Of a DNA stretch of 29,116 nt, positions 15,339 through 22,960 are shown in pieces (position 1 is the first letter of the stretch; each line of letters opens with the position of its first letter). The notes under the pieces were generated by a model. The model searched no databases and was not told the origin of the DNA. It saw only the letters and a list, made by a program, of their open reading frames with translations. Source of the DNA: a virus; the IMG/VR virus record IMGVR_UViG_3300033149_001584, positions 1 through 29,116 of that record. One strand, given 5' to 3'. Made by a program: the position numbers and the translations under genes.

Positions 15339-16783
15339 TGAAAACAATAAAATGGATTTTTCTTTTGTTGGCCTTTTGCCTTGCGGCTCAGGGTCAGGAC
15401 TCAAAAATTTCAGACTTAGCATCGGCTTCGCAGTCATTGAACGATGCCGACCTGTTTGTAGTTCTTCAATCGGCTACAACAAAAAAATATACTTTTGATA
15501 ACTTGCAGGAGGATGTATTTGAACAGATTCCTTTCCGATCAAATAACGCTGGACTTAATGAAAATATATTATTTGGTACAAATACTGGAGCCTCCTATAG
15601 TTCAGGAAACAACAATATAGGTATCGGAGTTGATATTTTTGACGCTCTAAATGGTGCTAATGGCAATATCGCAATTGGAAGTGATTGTTATGACAAAATT
15701 ACGACGGGTGATTACAATATTGGGTTAGGTCATAACACAGCCAACAATATTACAGATGGCATTGGTAATATATTCATGGGGCGATGGACTGCTTTAGTTG
15801 CCACATCACCCGATTATTGTATTGGATTAGGATATACAAGTTTATATAATTTATCCACGGCACAGGATGTTATCGCGATTGGTAGGTCATCATTGTATAG
15901 TGTTACGACAGGCAATTATAATATCGGAATAGGATTTGAAGCAGGAAAATCAATAACTACCAATACAGGCACATTTATTGGTTATCAGGCAGGAGAGCTT
16001 ACCACAGGCGACGGCAACACTTTTGTCGGAGAGGGGGCGGGAGATATAAATACATCTGGAGCAGCTAATGAGGCATTTGGAAAAAATGCTTTAGGGGCTA
16101 ATGTTACAGGTGGAAATAATGTAGCTATCGGAAGCTCAGCGCTTGCAGCAAATTTAAGTAATCAGAATACGGCAATCGGTTCAGGAGCAGCGGCAGCAGC
16201 AGTGGCAGCAGGGTGCGTGTATATAGGCTATCAGGCAGGATCAACCAACGAAACTAACAATCTGTTATTTATTGAAAATTCCAACACCCTGACAGATGTA
16301 TTGATTTTTGGTGACTTTACAAATGACGAGGTGATCATTAACGGGCAGGCATCTGATAACGCTAATAGCAGAACATTTTTCGTAGAGGGCACAGCAGGCG
16401 GTCTGGGGGTATGGAATAACGATTCAGATTCAACATTGAAAAAAGATGTATCAACGATTACCGGCGCATTGGATAAGGTGATGCAGCTGAGGGGCGTTAA
16501 TTTTAAATGGATAGATGAGCGCGAACCAGGCAATCAGGTCGGGTTTATAGCTCAGGAAGTCAACAGGGTTGTTCCTGAGATTGTTGTTGGTGAGTCAGGC
16601 ACGATGTCAATACAGACAGCTTCCATGACGGCGGTGCTTGTCAATGCAATGCAAGAGCAGCAAGCGCAAATACGATCTTTATCAACATTATTATATGTAT
16701 CTTTTGTATTAATTATAATATGCTTCTCCCTGATTGTTCTTTCATATAGAAGAAAAACTAATTATTTAAAAATAGAAAAATGA
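15338..16783 (+). CDS. Exported fibre-like protein: YadA-head-like repeats, S74 chaperone domain, C-terminal TM
   Basis: The 481-residue protein has four parts. Residues 1-19 are a signal peptide (KTIKWIFLLLAFCLAAQG) with Gln20 after the predicted cut. Residues about 75-300 contain a dozen or so repeats of the N-x-(I/V/A)-x-I-G-x-G type, like YadA head or other trimeric beta-roll fibres. Residues about 362-440 are an S74-type intramolecular chaperone: SDSTLKKDV has the usual Ser and Lys, followed by LRGVNFKWIDER and QVGFIAQEVNRVVPE. Residues 451-470 are a hydrophobic helix, followed by RRK. The fibre would trimerise, then self-cleave at or near Ser363. Export plus a tail anchor is not what I expect of a cytoplasmically assembled tail fibre. 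It might be a secreted adhesin. Confidence 0.75.
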   Translation: MKTIKWIFLLLAFCLAAQGQDSKISDLASASQSLNDADLFVVLQSATTKKYTFDNLQEDVFEQIPFRSNNAGLNENILFGTNTGASYSSGNNNIGIGVDIFDALNGANGNIAIGSDCYDKITTGDYNIGLGHNTANNITDGIGNIFMGRWTALVATSPDYCIGLGYTSLYNLSTAQDVIAIGRSSLYSVTTGNYNIGIGFEAGKSITTNTGTFIGYQAGELTTGDGNTFVGEGAGDINTSGAANEAFGKNALGANVTGGNNVAIGSSALAANLSNQNTAIGSGAAAAAVAAGCVYIGYQAGSTNETNNLLFIENSNTLTDVLIFGDFTNDEVIINGQASDNANSRTFFVEGTAGGLGVWNNDSDSTLKKDVSTITGALDKVMQLRGVNFKWIDEREPGNQVGFIAQEVNRVVPEIVVGESGTMSIQTASMTAVLVNAMQEQQAQIRSLSTLLYVSFVLIIICFSLIVLSYRRKTNYLKIEK

Positions 16784-17163
16784 AAAAGCTAATTTTTTTA
16801 CTGTTACTATTTACCCCGTTGATTATCAATGCTCAACGGGTGTACAAACTTGATTCTATCAGCGTACCAACGGGCACTGATACGACTGTCTATGTTAGGA
16901 TGTTTACAGATTATTCCTGGTCTATGCAGTTTAACTATAAAGATTTCGATGATACAGACGCTACGATTGACCTGGGGGCTGTATCTGAAACTGATAGTTT
17001 GCTGTTTGACCGCTTGGATTCATCTGATCTGCCTTATACTATGGCCGATTCAACTGTTGCTTTTCAGGATGACTATTATCCATATCGGTATATAGCTATC
17101 AAGCTGACTAAAGGATCCGTTACGGCGGGCAAAAAATTGTATTATTGGATAACTAAACAATAG
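16780..17163 (+). CDS. Small exported protein of fibre block, unknown function
   Basis: The 127-residue product begins with a signal peptide (KKLIFLLLLFTPLIINA, predicted cut after Ala18, then Gln19). The mature part is ~109 residues, predicted mostly beta, with YKLDSISVPTGTDTTVYVRM and a C-terminal RYIAIKLTKGSVTAGKKLYY. I see no named family. It starts inside the end of the S74-fibre gene (ATGA overlap), so the two are coupled. Small size and beta content suggest a fibre-associated or surface-binding partner. Its export signal is the firmest reading. Confidence 0.6.
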   Translation: MKKLIFLLLLFTPLIINAQRVYKLDSISVPTGTDTTVYVRMFTDYSWSMQFNYKDFDDTDATIDLGAVSETDSLLFDRLDSSDLPYTMADSTVAFQDDYYPYRYIAIKLTKGSVTAGKKLYYWITKQ

Positions 17164-17168
17164 AAAAA

Positions 17169-18558
17169 ATGAAACGACTACTGATATTTATAGTTTTTCT
17201 GCTTCCTACCTTAGTGTGGGGGCAGGTAGTGATTGACCTTAGTGATCCAACATCACAAGCATCTGTGACCATCGGACTCCCTAATCTTAGAGAACCTTGC
17301 ATCAGATAACCTCGTAGTACTTAATCCCACTGCGACTGGCAAAGTAGATACGACCGAGACGACCGACATAACCGAGATCACCCTCGACACCCTTGATGTT
17401 GATTACATTGAGGCGAATAGCAGGATTGTTGTTGATCCTGATGTGACAGGTTCGGCCGCTGCACCTTCCCTTGCTTTTGGTGATGGTAATACGGGGTTTT
17501 ATGAATCAGCTGATAATGTTTTAGGAATAAGTTTTTCAGGGAATCAACGATGGGAATGGACAGCAGCAACTTTGGAGAGTGAAACAAATAATGGCGCAGG
17601 AATAAAACGATCGGGAGCAACATCCACGACTCCAGTTTTTTTCTTTCATGGTGACGATAATGTAGGTATAGGTAGGGCAGGTGAAGACTCCCTATCCCTT
17701 ATCGCAGGCGGCGTTGAAGGCATCCGAGTAGCCGAGGGTGGTGGAAAAGTGAAAGCAACCGTAACCGACACGCTGGAAATAAAAGGTGCCGGGACATTGA
17801 GCTTGCACGAAACAACCACACCGGGGGCAGTAGATGATTACGGGAAGATTTACACCAAGTCAGATAATGAGCTGTATTTTCAGGACGGCGGAGGCACTGA
17901 GCATATGATTATGTTCGGCGCAAGTGATTACGGTGAGATGGGAAACGTCTACGGGTCAAGTGCTACGGAAGTACTGCATTCAGCAGATGAATGGCACGCA
18001 ATGTTCCATGCAAATATTACAGGCACCTCACCACACCTTAACTCAGGGTTTACTTTCGTGGCAGGAAAAGAGGGATCAGGAAATATCACCACAGCGCAAG
18101 GAGGTAGTTCAATCAACATAGCAGATACGGATCACGGGCTGGCAACGGGTGATTACGTAACCGTTCAATCAGCCAACCACAACGGAGTGGGTACGGTGTT
18201 GTACGTGGATGCCAATAATTTTGAAGTTGATATTACTTATGTAGGTAATGAGGCATCAACGTGGCAGATGGGAAGTTATTTATTGGTAGCAACCACGGGG
18301 GTATATAAAGGCACATGGAGTGCTTCATTCAGTCAGTCGGATAATGCTACACGGGTAAGTATAATCTCTCCATTCTTGAATACCACACAAGCAACTAAGG
18401 CAACCGCTTCACGGGCTTTAGACAATAATACAGATGAGGGCTCGATAGGCGGAAATGGGATCATGTCATTTACTGCAGGCGATAGGATTTGGTTTGCCAC
18501 ACAAAGCAGTGATCCTCAGACATTAACATTCACGATTAGAAATATATCAATTAGATGA
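17169..18558 (+). CDS. Exported fibre-like protein split by a +1 frame change
   Basis: ATG 17169 opens a frame with a signal peptide (KRLLIFIVFLLPTLVWG, then Gln19) that stops at 17307-17309. A second frame, open from 17269 and coding to 18558, continues with ENLASDNLVVLNPTATG and then SAAAPSLAFGDGNTGFYES, common fibre text. It has no ATG, GTG or TTG before GTG 17443, so the second frame seems to be the rest of one protein. A +1 shift near 17286-17292 (CTT AGA G) would give 462 residues. The C-terminal ~190 residues (GEMGNVYGSS to the end) look like a beta-rich, jelly-roll-type tip. Either a real frameshift, a recent indel, or an assembly error explains the break. If broken, a shorter product could start at 17443. 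Confidence 0.65.
17286..17292 (+). other. Candidate +1 frame-change site CTTAGAG in fibre gene
   Basis: Reading CTT (frame of 17169) and skipping one base gives GAG AAC CTT, joining the signal-peptide frame to the fibre frame as NL-ENLASDN. The sequence resembles the Ty1 yeast heptamer CTTAGGC in form only. The zero frame ends soon after, at a TAA (17307-17309). I cannot tell a programmed shift from an indel by eye. Confidence 0.35.
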
Positions 18559-19775
18559 AACGCTTAACGATACTTTTATTTGCTTTACTATTCGGGTTTG
18601 CCTCATTCGGTCAGAAGGTGATAACTGCTGGTGAATTGTTGGGGCCTGAGCTGGTAACTTCATTTGTAAATAGTGTAGCCAATCCATTTGAAACATTGGT
18701 AACATCTGGCAACGCTATTACATCTGCTATAAATACAGCAGCTAATGGATCTGCTTATTGTGCCTTAACAGGTACGACTATATTAACTGGGGAAAGGTAT
18801 AGGATAACTTATGATTTTGTTCAAAATAGTGGGTCTACTCCAAACCTTGTCATTGTTGCTGATGGTGATGCAATTGCAGGTACAAAATCAAATTTTATTG
18901 ATCCTACTACTGGTTCGTTTAGTCAAGTATTTACTATTTCATCAGGACAAGTTGATCCAGATCTTTGCATATGGGACAATGCAAATACTGATTTTTCATT
19001 CATTAATATTTCACTAAGGAAGATATTATCTGAAGCAGATAGTTATGTATTGACCATGTACGACCGCAACCAGCCGTTGAATATCTCTGAGACTTGTGAA
19101 TTTTGGTTTGACGGATGGGACGCCTCGACCTTTACCCTTGACGGCACCTCAGTCGACCAATGGAACGATAAGTCAGGCAACGGGCGTCATGTTAAGAATA
19201 CCAACAATGATGCCACACGACCGACGTACAATGCTACAACGGGCAGGGTGACATTTACCGCTGCTAATAGTACATTTTTAAAGATAGATGAATTTGCCGG
19301 CGCAGGATTAACTCAGCCGAATACTATTTTCATTGTGGCTAAATTAACAGGAGCATTGGATGCTAATGCTGCTTTTTATACAGGCAAAGGTACAGGGCAA
19401 AGAAATCAATTATATACAACGACCGCAGCTTCTGGAACTTATTTTATATTGGCGGGTACGGCGTTAAGTATTGGTGCGGCTGATGCAGATGATAATATCC
19501 ATGCTACGGAATTTAATGGAGCAAGTTCTAAACATTGGATTAATGGATCGTTAGCGGGGAGTGGAAATGCGGGGGTAAGTAATTTAGATGGGTTCCAATT
19601 AGGGGCTTTAGTTTGGGGGGCGACATATTTTGCCGACATCGAAATCATGGAAGTCATCGGATATAACGCAACCCTCACAGAAGCAGACAGGGACAAGATC
19701 ACAGGCTACCTTTCAGACCGATGGGGCATTGCAGCTACAACGGGGCATGAGGGGTATATTTTAACGGATCAATAA
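18555..19775 (+). CDS. Exported fibre/receptor-binding protein with LamG/ConA-like domain
   Basis: The 406-residue protein has a signal peptide (KRLTILLFALLFGFASFG, then Gln20). Residues about 30-156 look like a carbohydrate-binding-type beta-sandwich (an YRITYDFVQNSG strand, ending FINISLRKI). Residues about 175-395 look like a LamG/concanavalin-type lectin domain: CEFWFDGWDASTFTLDGTSV, WNDKSGNGRHVKN, then EIMEVIGYNATLTEADRDKI and TGYLSDRWGI, a pattern typical of that domain in phage fibres and Bacteroidota surface proteins. I infer binding of a surface glycan. It shares 4 bases with the upstream gene, ATGA. Confidence 0.72.
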   Translation: MKRLTILLFALLFGFASFGQKVITAGELLGPELVTSFVNSVANPFETLVTSGNAITSAINTAANGSAYCALTGTTILTGERYRITYDFVQNSGSTPNLVIVADGDAIAGTKSNFIDPTTGSFSQVFTISSGQVDPDLCIWDNANTDFSFINISLRKILSEADSYVLTMYDRNQPLNISETCEFWFDGWDASTFTLDGTSVDQWNDKSGNGRHVKNTNNDATRPTYNATTGRVTFTAANSTFLKIDEFAGAGLTQPNTIFIVAKLTGALDANAAFYTGKGTGQRNQLYTTTAASGTYFILAGTALSIGAADADDNIHATEFNGASSKHWINGSLAGSGNAGVSNLDGFQLGALVWGATYFADIEIMEVIGYNATLTEADRDKITGYLSDRWGIAATTGHEGYILTDQ

Positions 19776-19786
19776 AAACAAACAAT

Positions 19787-20248
19787 ATGAAAAGATTAAT
19801 TTTTCTTTCAATCGCAATTGCCTTAACCCTGACGGCAACCGCTCAGGTATGGGAAAAATACGATAACACAACGGTAACGCTTGAGCCGGACCTGACAGTC
19901 AAGTGGGTACCTGTAAAAGATACCGTGTGGACAGACACGTTAGGACATTTTGAACTTGTAGACAGACAGCAACCGGACAAAACGGATATCATTTCGCCTT
20001 ACCTGTATTATTCAAATGAAGTGCTGAGCATTGTACCACAGGGAGCGCAACTGATAGTTACGCATAAAGGATACGCACGGGGGTTTGAATGGATGGGAAT
20101 GATCGTGTACCGTGAAATATACGCAGTGGTAAAAGGTAAGATGGAAGTAGTGAAGGTAACAGATGGGAAATATGTACCTCCGGTAACGATTCCTGAGAAA
20201 AAAGAATTTCGGGAGGTGATAGCTGAGCCTGTAATAATTGAGAAATGA
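19787..20248 (+). CDS. Small exported protein of fibre block, unknown function
   Basis: This 153-residue product has a signal peptide (KRLIFLSIAIALTLTATA, then Gln20) and a mature domain with VWEKYDNTTVTLEPDLTVKW and repeated Asp/Thr/Val strands. Pro-rich segments close it (PPVTIPEKKEFREVIAEPV). It has no recognisable enzyme motif. ATG 19787 follows a short A-rich leader. It overlaps the first lysis-region gene by 4 bases. It may be a fibre-linked or periplasmic protein; the sequence shows only that it is likely exported. Confidence 0.55.
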   Translation: MKRLIFLSIAIALTLTATAQVWEKYDNTTVTLEPDLTVKWVPVKDTVWTDTLGHFELVDRQQPDKTDIISPYLYYSNEVLSIVPQGAQLIVTHKGYARGFEWMGMIVYREIYAVVKGKMEVVKVTDGKYVPPVTIPEKKEFREVIAEPVIIEK

Positions 20249-20622
20249 TACTGATACTTTACATACTTTCGATCTTTGGCGGTGCTGCAGGTGACGGGTT
20301 GCATCACAGGGGTAACAAGCTACTGGCACACCCTTTGAAATTACTGCAGCCTGTGGCACTATTGATATTGGTTGTTCTGACATTGATAGTCAGACCGGAT
20401 TACGATGGGTATCAATTGGCACTGATAGCATACAGCTACTTTATACTTCGGTTCTCATTATTTGATTACATCTGGAATTTGTTTGCAGGTGAAGATATAT
20501 TTTACATCGGCAATTCATCACTTTATGATAAGGTGTGTCAACGAATAGCTCCGGCAATGTTGCATTTTATTAAGGTAGTAAGCGGATCAGTTATTATTTA
20601 CTGTCTAATTACAAAGCTATGA
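20245..20622 (+). CDS. Small multi-pass membrane protein of lysis region
   Basis: The 125-residue protein has about three hydrophobic segments: residues 1-16 or so, LLQPVALLILVVLTLIV (about 33-49), LALIAYSYFILRFSLFDYIW (about 58-77), and a C-terminal MLHFIKVVSGSVIIYCLI. Position, just before the coiled-coil and holin-like proteins and the endolysin, suggests a role in lysis or membrane function. No family name is justified. Start and stop both overlap neighbours by 4 bases (ATGA), indicating coupling. Confidence 0.55.
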   Translation: MILILYILSIFGGAAGDGLHHRGNKLLAHPLKLLQPVALLILVVLTLIVRPDYDGYQLALIAYSYFILRFSLFDYIWNLFAGEDIFYIGNSSLYDKVCQRIAPAMLHFIKVVSGSVIIYCLITKL

Positions 20623-20885
20623 ACAAAGATGATAAGGATTATCTGGACCTTGCTTTCAAGGGCATGAAGGCAGACATCAAAGCAGACCTGAATATGGTAG
20701 GTTATAAGGTGGATGAGCTGATCGAATATCAAAAAATACAGAACGGCAGGATCGGAAAACTGGAAAAGGAAACAAGGATTTTTAGGCTTATACACCGCAA
20801 CCCGAAAATATCAGGTGCTATCATTATACTGATTATTATTGGCGGATTAACGATGTGGCCGTTAATTCTTAAAGCAATATTTTAA
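20619..20885 (+). CDS. XhlA-like coiled-coil membrane protein (lysis accessory)
   Basis: The 88-residue protein has a charged helix (about residues 1-58, including IEYQKIQNGRIGKLEKETR) that could form a coiled coil, then a basic hinge (HRNPK) and a single C-terminal transmembrane helix (ISGAIIILIIIGGLTMWPLI). This plan matches XhlA/hemolysin-type phage lysis accessories, which cooperate with a holin. Position between two membrane genes and ahead of the endolysin supports it. The family name is by architecture. Confidence 0.55.
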   Translation: MNKDDKDYLDLAFKGMKADIKADLNMVGYKVDELIEYQKIQNGRIGKLEKETRIFRLIHRNPKISGAIIILIIIGGLTMWPLILKAIF

Positions 20886-20898
20886 AAATCAAATAATT

Positions 20899-21129
20899 AT
20901 GGAAAAGAAAACACGATTTTTGGAAGAGGCTCCCGGGGTGAAAAGCTCGCAACGGTTGATGAGCTTTATACTGCTCATCGGATTACTAGGATTTGATATT
21001 ATCTGGTCATTATCAGTTGATTTTCAGGCCGGTATGTTACTTGAATTTGGCACCTTTAATCTGATGATGCTGGTAGGTGTATTTACACCTAAATATTTAC
21101 ATAAGCTGGCAGAGGGAAAAAATGATTAA
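20899..21129 (+). CDS. Putative holin, two transmembrane segments
   Basis: The 76-residue protein has two hydrophobic helices, LMSFILLIGLLGFDIIWSL (about 20-38) and MLLEFGTFNLMMLVGVF (about 46-62), and a charged C-terminus (KYLHKLAEGKND). Size, topology and position right before the endolysin fit a class II-like holin, which would make holes to release the enzyme. Other small membrane proteins look similar, so this is a positional call. ATG 20899 follows an A-rich spacer. It overlaps the endolysin gene by 8 bases. Confidence 0.6.
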   Translation: MEKKTRFLEEAPGVKSSQRLMSFILLIGLLGFDIIWSLSVDFQAGMLLEFGTFNLMMLVGVFTPKYLHKLAEGKND

Positions 21130-21556
21130 CAGATTATCAATGTTCCTTCTTGCTATGGAATTTTACGGACTGCGTGAGATTTCAGGCAATGAAGATAATC
21201 CTATTATCGTAGGTTGGTTTCGTGATATTGGCCATTCATGGGTAAAGGATGACGAGACGGCATGGTGCTCATGCTTCATTAACTGGCTAGCCTGGAAACT
21301 CAATCTTGAACGCTCCGGCAAACTGGATGCCCGCAGCTGGCTCGAATGTGGTACATTTATTCAAAAACCTGAGATTGGTGATGTGGTCATATTCTGGCGC
21401 GAATCAATAAATAGTTGGAAGGGTCATGTTGGATTATTCGCCGGCAATGATGAGAATCATATCTATTGTCTGGGAGGTAACCAGTATAACTGTGTAAATA
21501 TTAAGCCTTACCCGAAAGATAGGGTATTGGGTTACCGTAGATTGTCACAGCTATGA
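21122..21556 (+). CDS. Endolysin, CHAP-like TIGR02594 family
   Basis: The 144-residue protein carries the family order MEFYGLREISGNEDNPIIVG, then DDETAWCSCFINW with the likely catalytic C49, LDARSWLECG, a GDVVIFWRE strand, GHVGLFAGN with likely catalytic H102, and GGNQ with N120. This pattern is typical of TIGR02594/CHAP-type peptidoglycan amidase or endopeptidase used in phage lysis. There is no signal peptide. ATG 21122 is taken over an upstream in-frame ATG (21077) because the extra 15 residues match nothing in the family and lie inside the holin-like gene. It overlaps the spanin by 4 bases. Confidence 0.85.
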   Translation: MINRLSMFLLAMEFYGLREISGNEDNPIIVGWFRDIGHSWVKDDETAWCSCFINWLAWKLNLERSGKLDARSWLECGTFIQKPEIGDVVIFWRESINSWKGHVGLFAGNDENHIYCLGGNQYNCVNIKPYPKDRVLGYRRLSQL

Positions 21557-22077
21557 GAAAAATTGTCTTATTATTGATTATAATAATCCTATTCGCAGGA
21601 TGTCATCCTTGCAAGCGATTAATGAAACGATGCCCTCCACAGATAAAAGATTCATTGATTTATATCGAAACGATCACAGAGGATCCGGCATACACTATCC
21701 CTGATTCAGTATTTTGGAGCTTTGTCATAGAATGTGATTCAAATTATCAAGCGATTTTAAAGCGATATAACGAATCCAATACCGGAATGAATACGGAGGT
21801 CGAGATAAAAGAGATCGTTAAATATGTAAAGGACAATAAGCAGATAAACCAACTTATAATAGATCTGTCAGCTTACACCGATTCAATAGAGGTCAAGAAT
21901 AAGTTAATCGAGAAATTAAGGGCAGAAAAAACTACTGTATTTGTACCTGAACCGTATCCTGAAAAATATACTCCCAGGTGGATTAAATGGATAGTTATAA
22001 TATTCTTTGTCGAGAATGCCCTGCTGATATTCCTGATCGTGCGCAAATTTAAAAATAAACTCCTTTTCTGGAAATAG
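21553..22077 (+). CDS. Unimolecular spanin (outer-membrane lipoprotein with C-terminal inner-membrane helix)
   Basis: The 174-residue protein has a type II signal peptide with lipobox LFAGC (cysteine at 17), a soluble segment of about 120 residues with helical repeats (residues 85-120), and a C-terminal transmembrane helix WIKWIVIIFFVENALLIFLIV (about 143-163) ending with basic residues. That is the plan of T1 gp11-type u-spanins, which span the periplasm and fuse inner and outer membranes at the last lysis step. Position after the endolysin fits. The sequence itself is not similar to T1 gp11 that I can see; the call rests on architecture. Confidence 0.8.
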   Translation: MRKIVLLLIIIILFAGCHPCKRLMKRCPPQIKDSLIYIETITEDPAYTIPDSVFWSFVIECDSNYQAILKRYNESNTGMNTEVEIKEIVKYVKDNKQINQLIIDLSAYTDSIEVKNKLIEKLRAEKTTVFVPEPYPEKYTPRWIKWIVIIFFVENALLIFLIVRKFKNKLLFWK

Positions 22078-22100
22078 TTTTTCTCCTGCCATTCCTTCTT

Positions 22101-22130
22101 AAAAGGTCATCATAATTGGTGGCCTTTTTT
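22101..22130 (+). terminator. Strong rho-independent terminator ending the late region
   Basis: AAAAGGTCATC (22101-22111) pairs with GGTGGCCTTTT (22118-22128) around the loop ATAATT, with two G-T wobbles, and the T-run continues to 22130. Together with position, 23 bases after the spanin stop, this marks the end of the late operon. The stem begins with A and ends with T, so it may also work on the opposite strand. Confidence 0.8.
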
Positions 22131-22138
22131 GATTTGCG

Positions 22139-22264
22139 TTATTTAGAATCAATATTTATAAGCACATTTAACCATATATTATGAAAATAATTCATTAAAT
22201 ACTTGCATAGTATGTGAAATAGCCATATATTTACACTATAAAACAAATCAAAAAAACCAGAGCC
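22139..22264 (+). promoter_or_regulatory. Early promoter block 1 (related to block 2 at 22677)
   Basis: This 126-base AT-rich gap holds a candidate Bacteroidota promoter: TTGC (22203-22206), 19 bases, then TATATTTA (22226-22233), compared with consensus TTTG-N19-21-TAnnTTTG. Four blocks, TTATTTAGAAT (22139), AATTCATTAA (22189), CATATATTTAC (22224) and ACAAATCAAAA (22243), recur in the same order at 22677-22766. The last looks like an A-rich 5' leader before the ATG at 22265. Confidence 0.55.
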
Positions 22265-22468
22265 ATGAAAGCAATAATCAACATTCAATCAGTAGTTCGC
22301 GAATCAGAAAAAGCTATGTTAGTAAGATTTAACAACTCAACAACTGGATGGCTTCCTAAGTCACAAATAGATTACACCATTGAGAATTTAAGTGAATCAG
22401 TTGAGATGCCTCAGTGGTTAGCTTATAAATTAGTTGATGCAGGTAATATTTCAAGAATAGATTTCTAA
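22265..22468 (+). CDS. Small early protein, unknown function
   Basis: The first gene of the early region makes 67 residues: MKAIINIQSVVRESEKAMLV at the start and a short helix-rich C-terminus (PQWLAYKLVDAGNISRIDF). It resembles small Bacteroidota phage early proteins, but I know no family name. It is preceded by a promoter-like block and followed within 20 bases by another small gene, so both are probably co-transcribed. No catalytic motif is visible. Confidence 0.6.
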   Translation: MKAIINIQSVVRESEKAMLVRFNNSTTGWLPKSQIDYTIENLSESVEMPQWLAYKLVDAGNISRIDF

Positions 22469-22488
22469 ACCAATTAAAATCAAAAATC

Positions 22489-22671
22489 ATGAAAAACGAA
22501 ACATTCACAATTGTAAAAAAAGGCACGGATACCCATTTTGATACCAATGACAGACGTTTTTACGCTGGCAACTGGGATCGCACCGGAGATACCAGGGAGT
22601 ATCTTGAAATGTTAATGAGCAATGATCCTGAGAAATTCGAGGGATGCGAGATTGTTGATAATAATCTCTAA
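22489..22671 (+). CDS. Small early protein, unknown function
   Basis: This 60-residue acidic product (MKNETFTIVKKGTDTHFDTN onward) has no recognised domain. It lies 20 bases after its neighbour with the same A-rich leader type (AAATC before ATG). It ends directly before the second promoter block. The reading frame is full length with no alternative start, but a short ORF of this kind could be a false gene; co-orientation and spacing favour it. Confidence 0.5.
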   Translation: MKNETFTIVKKGTDTHFDTNDRRFYAGNWDRTGDTREYLEMLMSNDPEKFEGCEIVDNNL

Positions 22672-22676
22672 TCATA

Positions 22677-22774
22677 TTATTTAGAATAGTTATATATAAC
22701 ATATAAAATGTAATTAATTCATTAATATTGATAATTAATTCATATATTTACTTCGACAAATCAAAACAACGATT
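22677..22774 (+). promoter_or_regulatory. Early promoter block 2 (related to block 1 at 22139)
   Basis: This 98-base stretch repeats the four blocks of the upstream promoter region: TTATTTAGAAT (22677), AATTCATTAA (22716), CATATATTTAC (22741) and ACAAATCAAAA (22756). TATATTTA (22743-22750) is the presumed -7 region; no clear TTTG lies at the right distance. It drives the HTH gene at 22775, and its similarity to block 1 suggests shared control. Confidence 0.5.
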
Positions 22775-22960
22775 ATGAACCTACACGAAATTTGCCGTAA
22801 AAAACGCAGGGAGATCAACATGAGTCAATCAAGATTAGCCGAATACACTAATATTGATCAGGCTGCAATAAGTAAATTTGAAAACGGACATGGCGGAATC
22901 TCCATGAAATCCGTTCAGAAAATTATTGACACACTGGAAATTAATATATCAGCATCATGA
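22775..22960 (+). CDS. HTH_3/Xre-family regulator (Cro/CI-like)
   Basis: This 61-residue protein is a single helix-turn-helix of the Cro/CI type: RKKRREINMSQSRLAEYTNI, then DQAAISKFENGHGG, with the recognition helix at about residues 28-38, followed by a helix MKSVQKIIDTLEI. It has no oligomerisation domain. As the first gene behind promoter block 2, it is a likely regulator of that block or of block 1, but no operator can be proven from the sequence. Stop and next start overlap (ATGA). Confidence 0.85.
   Translation: MNLHEICRKKRREINMSQSRLAEYTNIDQAAISKFENGHGGISMKSVQKIIDTLEINISAS

Noticed and set aside
16190-16211. GCA/GCG-rich tract resembling a microsatellite
   Set aside because: It encodes AAAAAVAAG-type residues within the fibre repeat and does not form a regular repeat unit.
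21077-21121. Upstream ATG extending the endolysin
   Set aside because: The 15 added residues match nothing in the family and lie inside the holin-like gene; the conserved part begins after ATG 21122.
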